Shown here piece by piece: positions 47,401-51,923 of a stretch of DNA of 51,923 nucleotides. The translations under genes were made by a program, and so were the position numbers. The notes below the pieces were generated by a model, which had not been told where the DNA came from, did not search any database, and saw only the letters and a list, made by a program, of their open reading frames with translations. This DNA is from an uncultured Prevotellaceae bacterium (GTDB lineage: Bacteria; Bacteroidota; Bacteroidia; Bacteroidales; Muribaculaceae): assembly GCA_900317325.1 (NCBI GenBank), contig ONGE01000022.1, positions 1 through 51,923 on the forward strand, read 5' to 3'. Positions within the stretch are counted from its first letter, which is position 1. Every line of letters starts with the position of its first letter.

Positions 47401-47522
47401 GCGCCGATGACGGTTTCTCCTGTCTCGTCAACGACGGTGCCTGTGATTTCTGTTTGCGCATACAAGATTGTACACGTCAACATGAGCATGAAGCTGAGTA
47501 GAAATCTTTTCAGTACGTTCAT
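44415..47522 (-). CDS. SusC/RagA-like TonB-dependent transporter
   Basis: The outer-membrane importer of the fructan locus, 1,035 residues. After the signal peptide (ending YAQ) comes a carboxypeptidase-D-like regulatory domain (about 25-100, ITGTVVDETGETVIGATVM). Next is the plug with VTGYTTQRKADLTGAVSVV and IYGSRAANGVIIITTKGG, then a 22-strand barrel ending in aromatic FGYPIPLNITYGLNVSF. It forms a pair with the SusD-like protein. It is the first gene of the seven-gene transcript. A -7 box and an upstream direct repeat are described separately. Confidence 0.96.
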   Translation of the reverse strand: MNVLKRFLLSFMLMLTCTILYAQTEITGTVVDETGETVIGATVMEKGTSNGTVTDFDGVFTIKVNPGATLVFSYVGFLNVEMPASDGMVVTMKEDALALNEIVVTGYTTQRKADLTGAVSVVSVTDLVKQNENNPIKAMQGRVPGMNISADGNPSGAATVRIRGTGTLNNNDPLYIIDGVPTKAGMHELNGNDIESIQVLKDAASASIYGSRAANGVIIITTKGGKDGKVKIDFDASLSVQTYAHKMKVLNAKEFGQTMWQGYVNDGLNPNLNGLGYHYDWSYDANGVPLLNNITMNKYLDPAGITPAADTDWFKETTRTGLVQQYNVSLSQGTENGTSFFSLGYYKNDGIIKKSDFQRLSARMNSSYKLLNVGDRKIVTVGEHFTVNRTNELQAPGGFLENVLQFNPSLPVYTTDGKYAGPVGGYPDRENPVARLDRNSDNRYTYWRMFGDAFININPFADFNIKSTFGLDYSQKQQRIFTYPITEGTVANPTNAVEAKQEHWTKWMWNAIATYNLERGNHRGDIMIGTELNREDDSWLSGKAYDFAVLNPDYMWPNAAVGEAEAYGSGEGYTLVSFFGKVNYTYADRYLASVTMRYDGSSRFGRNNRYGTFPSVSLGWRISEESFMKGLDWLDNLKLRASWGQTGNQEISNIARYTIFESNYGEAGFGGQSYGTSYDIAGTNGGQTLPSGFKRNQLGNDNLKWETTTQTNLGVDFGMLRNALYGSFEWYYKKTTDILVYMPGIGVMGEGSSQWINAGEMTNKGIELNVGYRGSVGDFQYDIAGNIGTYRNKVTKLPETLAAAGTFGGNGVESVVGHPMGAQVGYVYDGLFKSQEDIYNHAEQNGAGLGRIRWKDLNEDGVINEKDQKWIYSPVPDFTWGLNIYLEYKNLDFTMFWQGVQGVDVISDLKRESDLWAGLNITNLNKGRRLLDAWSPNNPSSNIPAVSTMDNNNEKRVSSYFVEDGSFAKMRNIQLGYNFGSRVCDKLHLARLRMYVSAQNLLTIKSKSFTGVDPENPNFGYPIPLNITYGLNVSF

Positions 47523-47570
47523 TGTTCTGTTGGTTTAGGTTAATAAAAAATAGTTTTTGTCATTTTTGGG

Positions 47571-47645
47571 CAAAGTTAACCTATTTAATATATAAGGGAT
47601 TATCAAATTTCGTTCATGCACTATCAAATTTGTTTCGCTGCATCA
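47571..47645 (-). promoter_or_regulatory. Fructan locus promoter with upstream direct repeat
   Basis: TAACTTTG on the minus strand (47571-47578) is a good -7 box, about 50 nt before the ATG. No TTTG lies at the normal -33 distance. Instead two copies of ATCAAATTT (47602-47610 and 47623-47631), each followed by a TTC..TGCA-like stretch, lie 21 bases apart, two helical turns. This is the layout of an activator site, probably for a hybrid two-component or related regulator encoded elsewhere. Confidence 0.6.
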
Positions 47646-48017
47646 TACCTGCTAAACAATGAACGATTTTTACAACCCATCAAGGATTGCTCGCGCCAGC
47701 GAGCATAAAGGAGTCATCCTCCAGTAGGGCCTCGCCTTGGCGTGGCCGTAATAAAATAGTTGTTCAAGTTGTTTGAAAAATGAACGCGTCAGCCTCATTA
47801 ACCTCTAACCTCTAACCTTTAACCCGCAAGCATCGCGAGCACTAACCCGCTCGCGCCAGCGAGCACTAACGCGTCAGCCTCTCTACACTCTCCACCGCTC
47901 GCTTCAGCGAGCGCACTCCACCACGAGCGATAGCGAGTGAAATCCACTGCTCGCTTCAGCGAGCATCCCTGCGTCAGCCTCTTTAACCTTTATCCATTCT
48001 CCACGGCGTTAGCCGTT
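47646..48017. repeat. Composite repeat and GCTCGC/GCGAGC hairpin array, left part
   Basis: This stretch contains hairpins of the type GCTCGC-N4-GCGAGC at about 47688, 47849, 47899 and 47952, with variants between. At 47758-47860 a full composite element runs: GTTGTTCAAGTTGTTTGAAAA, GCGTCAGCCTC, heptamers (47797-47824), then hairpins. No gene is visible. Confidence 0.75.
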
Positions 48018-48397
48018 CATTTTTTCTTTCCACACGCGTGCGTAGAAAAAAAAGAAAAATGAGAATTTTAGAATTTTCCATCTGTCTTAGTTGAGTATTC
48101 TATATGAGAATATTGGTCAAAACTATTGGGATGACCAAATTTCTATTTTTCTAATTTTTCTCTTTTTTCTCTTTATATATATAAAATGGGAAAAATGAGA
48201 AAATGAGAAAAAACCATTTTTTCTTTCCACACACGTATGCGTAGAAAAAAAAGAAAAAATAGAATTTTAGAATTTTCTATCTGTCTTAGTTGAGTATTCT
48301 ATATAGAATTTATTGGTCAAAACTATTGGGATGACCAAATTTCTAATTTTTCTATAATATATATATTTAGTAGAAAAAATAGAAAATCAGAAAAAAC
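48018..48397. repeat. AT-rich structured unit, tandemly duplicated
   Basis: Two units of about 190-197 bp start at 48018 and 48215. Each contains, in order: a T-run/A-run stem around a CACGCGTG-like GC island; two AGAATTTT copies; a conserved ATCTGTCTTAGTTGAG; a palindrome with TATTCT/AGAAT arms; a 7-bp stem TTGGTCA...TGACCAA with a 12-nt loop; and a long T-rich/A-rich inverted repeat around ATATATA. The loops vary, but the stems are kept. Function unknown. Confidence 0.8.
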
Positions 48398-48735
48398 TAT
48401 TTTTACTCTACCGTCTGTTGTCGGTAGAATACTATTAAGAAATAATCATCATGTTAAAACTTGCGATAACATGCTGTTTTTCGTTTTTTCTTTTTTTTCC
48501 GTATTATATATAATAGCGGAAAAAACGGAAAAATGAAAAATCTATATCATCTGATTGTGGTTTTACTATCTGCGAACCTTTAACCCGCTCGCGCCAGCGA
48601 GCATCCCTGCGTCAGCCTCATTAACCATTAACCATTAACCTTTAACCTGCTCGCGTCAGCGAGCATAATAACCTTTAACCCGCGAGCATCGCGAGCACTA
48701 ACCCGCTCGCGTCAGCGAGCACTATAAATGCCAGC
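48398..48735. repeat. Further hairpins and GCTCGC/GCGAGC array, right part
   Basis: TCTACCG/CGGTAGA (48407-48428) and CATGTT/AACATG (near 48450-48473) are small stems. At about 48476-48541 a long T-rich/A-rich inverted repeat with CCG/CGG at its tip surrounds ATTATATATAAT, like the last part of the tandem units. Hairpins of the GCTCGC type follow at about 48588, 48649, 48680 and 48704, with a TAACCAT-type heptamer tract at 48620-48646. Confidence 0.7.
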
Positions 48736-48741
48736 TAAAAA

Positions 48742-48773
48742 TTTGTTTTTCTCAAAAAATGTGACTAAATTTG
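48742..48773 (+). promoter_or_regulatory. Promoter of the BspA-like gene
   Basis: TTTG (48742-48745), 20 nt and TAAATTTG (48766-48773) match the consensus exactly. The leader is about 45 nt. Confidence 0.8.
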
Positions 48774-48821
48774 CCGAAAATCTGATGAATTGACAAATAT
48801 TAACCATAAAACATTACGACT

Positions 48822-51800
48822 ATGAAACAAAAAACATTACTCCTTCGACTGGTCGTCCTGCTGACGGCCGCGATGTGCGCCCTCGGCGCCGCTGCCTACG
48901 ACTTCGAGTATGGGGGCTATTACTACAACATCTTGACGGACAGTACTGTTGCCATCACCTACAAGACCTATGCTGGAAACTCCTACAGCGGCAATGTGAC
49001 CATTCCTGAAGGTGTTCGCAACACCAGCACTCACATTTACTATACCGTTACGGAAATCGACATGGAAGCGTTCATAGGAAGCACGAGCCTGACCAGTGTG
49101 ACAATTCCAAATACGGTAACCCTTATTGGTTCACGTGCTTTTCAAAATTGCACAGCACTTCGGTCGGTTGTGATGGGCAAGAATTGCTCGTTTTATGACC
49201 CCTTTACTAATGGGCATGTGCTTAATGTCTTCCAGAATTGTCCGAATCTTACTTCCATCACTTGCTGGATGTTTAATCCAGATAGGTGGCTTGAATATGA
49301 TGGTTACTATAATTTTGACCAGTCGGTACTCAACAACGCAACTTTGTATGTGCCCCGCGGTGCCATCCCCAACTATCAGGCTAAAGAGGGCTGGAGGCTC
49401 TTCGCCCACATCCAGGAAGCCCCAGGTGACTACAACTATGACTTCTATCAGGACGGCATCTTCTATAAATTCAGGGGCGGTAGTCAAGTGAAGGTCACCT
49501 ACAGGGACGAGGATTATAACAACTACAGTGGCACGGTTACTGTCCCCGCGATGGTGACTTACAACAATACTAACTACACGGTGATGGGCATCGGCGATTA
49601 TGCCTTCAGGGATTGTGGCAACCTGACGAAAGTGAACCTGCCTGCCACGATAGATTCCATCGGCTCTTATGCCTTTACGTACTGTTCCAAACTCACCGAG
49701 ATTGACATCCCCAACGGAGTGACTTATATCGCCGATGGCGCTTTCGCGAACTGCAGCACACTCAAATCCATCATGTTCCCAGCTGGCGTGACTAAGATCT
49801 ACGGCAGCACATGTCGCGGTTGCTATGCGCTTGAAACCGTCTGGTTCCCCGTTAATCTCACCAATATCTATGCCGGTTCTTTCTCCTACTGTAACGCTAT
49901 AAAGAACATCTTCAGCCTGAACAGGGTTGCGCCCGACCTGTACAACTCAAATATTTTCAGCAGTACAGTGTATGAAAACGCAACGCTTTATATCCCCGAG
50001 GATGCCTACGGCAACACCTACACTTCAACCAATGACTACTGGTATAATTTCACTACCCAGAAGCCCTACAACCAGTATCTGTCTGCTGCCATCAACGCCG
50101 CTGGCACCGACATCACGTTCTCCACGCCATCGACCGACAATTACCCCTGGTTGGTCAAGACCAACGCAGGCCGCACCTGTGCCCAGTCGGGCAACACAGG
50201 CATCCACAGCAGCGCATCGGTCATGACAGCCACCGTAGCGGGTCCCGGCAGCCTCTCGTTCGATTTCAAGGCCTGGGGTGAGGCCTCCTTTTATGACGTG
50301 TGCAAATTCTATGTCGATGGCGTGGAAAAGTTCCGCTATGACGCCCGCGACAACGACTGGGAGACCTATACGGTGGAACTGGGCAACGGCACCCACACGC
50401 TCACCTGGAGTTACACCAAGGACGGCAGCGTCAATGCGTCGGGCGACTACTTCGCCATCAGCAATGTCCGCTTCACATCCTATGCCCCCGAGGCCTATGC
50501 CTGCTACACTGAGTCGAACACGACGCTGACATTCTACTACGACACCCAGCGCAGCAGCCGCACGGGCACGACCTACGACCTGAACACGGGCGGCAACGAC
50601 ACCGGCTGGGACACTGACGGCACTAGAACCAATGTGACCAAGGTGGTCTTTGACCCGTCGTTCGCCGATGCCCGCCCGACGACCACCTGCGATTGGTTCT
50701 ATGGTATGACAAACCTTCAATCCATCACGGGCATCGAGTATCTGAACACCAGCGAGGTGACCGATATGGGTTTTATGTTTATGCGCTGTTCCAAATTGAC
50801 AAGCCTTGATGTGAGCCATTTCAACACGTCCAAGGTGATAAATATGAATCAACTGTTCTCTAACTGCACTGGCTTAACAAGCCTTGACTTAAGCAATTTC
50901 AATACGTCCAAGGTGACCACTATGCTGAGGATGTTCTATAACAGCACTAATTTGCGGACCATTTATGTGGGCAATGGCTGGAGCACGGCTGCCGTGACGT
51001 ACTCCGGTGATATGTTCACTGGCTGCACCAGTCTGGTGGGTGGCCAGGGTACGACCTATGATGCCAATCATATCGATGCTGCCTATGCCCACATTGACGG
51101 CGGCACGAGCAACCCGGGCTACTTCACCGACAAGAATGCACCTGTGGCCTATGCCTGCTATACGCCGTCGAACACGACGCTGACGTTCTACTACGACACC
51201 CAGCGCAGCAGCCGCACGGGCACGACCTATGACCTGAACCCTGCCTCCACCCGTCCCGGTTGGTACACTGACGGCACCAATACCAATGTGACCAAGGTGG
51301 TCTTTGACCCCTCGTTCGCTGGCGCCCGTCCGACGGCCACCTACGATTGGTTCTATAGTATGATAAACCTTCAAACCATCACGGGCATGAATTACCTGAA
51401 CACCAGCGAGGTGACCAATATGTCTTGGATGTTTACGAATTGTAAAAAACTAACGAGCCTTGATTTGAGCCACTTCAACACGTCCAAGGTGACTAACATG
51501 AATTCCATGTTCGGTGCCTGCTGGGGACTGACGAGCCTTGATTTGAGCAGTTTCAATACGTCCAAAGTAACCAATATGTACAACATGTTCTATAACTGCC
51601 CTGATCTGCGTACCATCTATGTAGGCAATGGCTGGAGCACCGCGGCCGTGACGAACTCGACTGATATGTTCTATAACTGCACCAGCCTGGTGGGCGGCCA
51701 GGGCACGACCTACGATGCCAACCATATTGACAAGGCTTATGCCCACATCGACGGCGGCACGAGCAACCCGGGCTACTTCACCGCGAAGAACGCCGGCCAG

Positions 51801-51923
51801 CGTGGCGACGTGAACCACGATGGCCAGGTGAACATCACCGACGTGACCACCCTCATCAGCATGATCATGAGTGACAACACTAGCGGTAATCCCGAAGCCG
51901 ACGTGAACAGCGACGGCAACGTC
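48822..51923 (+). CDS. BspA-like leucine-rich-repeat surface protein with dockerin-like tail (3' truncated)
   Basis: The frame is open from ATG 48822 to the right edge: 1,034 residues with no stop. A signal peptide (MKQKTLLLRLVVLLTAAMCA) is followed by LRR_5/BspA repeats (about 55-400, e.g. LTSVTIPNTVTLIGSRAFQN and LTEIDIPNGVTYIADGAFAN). Next come a jelly-roll-like domain (about 423-558) and two 218-residue copies of a module rich in DUF285-type repeats (LTSLDVSHFNTSKV, LTSLDLSSFNTSKV). From 994 a dockerin-like tail begins (GDVNHDGQVNITDVTTLI). BspA-type proteins in oral and gut Bacteroidetes act in adhesion. The second dockerin half-repeat (DVNSDGNV) is cut by the window end, so the stop should be within about 20 codons. 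Confidence 0.9.
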   Translation, partial: MKQKTLLLRLVVLLTAAMCALGAAAYDFEYGGYYYNILTDSTVAITYKTYAGNSYSGNVTIPEGVRNTSTHIYYTVTEIDMEAFIGSTSLTSVTIPNTVTLIGSRAFQNCTALRSVVMGKNCSFYDPFTNGHVLNVFQNCPNLTSITCWMFNPDRWLEYDGYYNFDQSVLNNATLYVPRGAIPNYQAKEGWRLFAHIQEAPGDYNYDFYQDGIFYKFRGGSQVKVTYRDEDYNNYSGTVTVPAMVTYNNTNYTVMGIGDYAFRDCGNLTKVNLPATIDSIGSYAFTYCSKLTEIDIPNGVTYIADGAFANCSTLKSIMFPAGVTKIYGSTCRGCYALETVWFPVNLTNIYAGSFSYCNAIKNIFSLNRVAPDLYNSNIFSSTVYENATLYIPEDAYGNTYTSTNDYWYNFTTQKPYNQYLSAAINAAGTDITFSTPSTDNYPWLVKTNAGRTCAQSGNTGIHSSASVMTATVAGPGSLSFDFKAWGEASFYDVCKFYVDGVEKFRYDARDNDWETYTVELGNGTHTLTWSYTKDGSVNASGDYFAISNVRFTSYAPEAYACYTESNTTLTFYYDTQRSSRTGTTYDLNTGGNDTGWDTDGTRTNVTKVVFDPSFADARPTTTCDWFYGMTNLQSITGIEYLNTSEVTDMGFMFMRCSKLTSLDVSHFNTSKVINMNQLFSNCTGLTSLDLSNFNTSKVTTMLRMFYNSTNLRTIYVGNGWSTAAVTYSGDMFTGCTSLVGGQGTTYDANHIDAAYAHIDGGTSNPGYFTDKNAPVAYACYTPSNTTLTFYYDTQRSSRTGTTYDLNPASTRPGWYTDGTNTNVTKVVFDPSFAGARPTATYDWFYSMINLQTITGMNYLNTSEVTNMSWMFTNCKKLTSLDLSHFNTSKVTNMNSMFGACWGLTSLDLSSFNTSKVTNMYNMFYNCPDLRTIYVGNGWSTAAVTNSTDMFYNCTSLVGGQGTTYDANHIDKAYAHIDGGTSNPGYFTAKNAGQRGDVNHDGQVNITDVTTLISMIMSDNTSGNPEADVNSDGNV
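50493..51800 (+). repeat. 654-bp in-frame tandem duplication
   Basis: The module starting AYACYT at 50493 repeats from 51147 with a period of 654 bp (218 codons). The first 90 or so bases of each copy are almost identical, while the inner LRR part differs more, which suggests continued gene conversion or selection on the linker. Confidence 0.8.

Noticed and set aside
47646-48735. CRISPR array
   Set aside because: Repeats are short palindromes with irregular spacing, the intervals are themselves repeated, and no cas gene is present.

Overview
The window looks like a chromosomal segment from a host-associated Bacteroidales bacterium, probably near Muribaculaceae or Prevotellaceae (family level is inference). 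The evidence is a SusC/SusD fructan locus, BspA-like and C10-peptidase secreted proteins with dockerin-like tails, T9SS-like C-termini, and many promoters of the Bacteroidetes type (TTTG, about 20 nt, TAnnTTTG). Coding DNA is fairly GC-rich and intergenic DNA is AT-rich. No transposase, phage, tRNA, rRNA or CRISPR was seen.

Layout. 1-91 is the dockerin-like end of a secreted protein that starts outside. 448-2186 (minus) holds a Cof-type HAD phosphatase and panB. 2419-3027 encodes a small secreted Cys/Lys repeat protein, and 3343-7230 a 1,295-residue secreted protein built around an SGNH-like domain. 8054-11214 holds dusB, a GIN/DUF2807 protein and an M24 aminopeptidase. 11313-17051 (minus) carries yebC, pheT and gyrB. 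An RsmF-like rRNA methyltransferase (17303-18667) faces a small winged-helix regulator and membrane-protein pair whose operators sit in its promoter, followed by metG. 22445-31494 contains a beta-helix secreted protein, an Na/Pi cotransporter, a C10 peptidase, a lipoprotein, a metallophosphoesterase and a 72-residue LuxR-type HTH protein. 32003-35224 encodes one long fusion of the iron-sulfur and flavin modules seen in HcnABC or sarcosine-oxidase systems.

35743-47522 is a seven-gene fructan utilisation locus on the minus strand, in transcription order: SusC-like, SusD-like, DUF4960-type surface lipoprotein, divergent GH32-like lipoprotein, GH32 fructanase, MFS transporter, PfkB fructokinase. 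The order matches, as I recall it, the Bacteroides thetaiotaomicron levan locus BT1763 to BT1757. Fructan would be bound and cut at the surface, imported by SusCD, trimmed to fructose in the periplasm, carried inward by the MFS protein and phosphorylated. No hybrid two-component regulator lies in the window. A BspA-like leucine-rich surface protein starts at 48822 and runs off the right edge.

The least explained content is intergenic. There are several interlocking dispersed repeat families: a GTAGAGACGC palindrome, a GTTGTTCAAGTTGTTTG element, constant-period heptamer tracts, GCTCGC/GCGAGC hairpins, and a structured AT-rich unit duplicated in tandem at 48018-48397. Some are joined in a fixed order into composite elements, and some overlap the last codons of genes.
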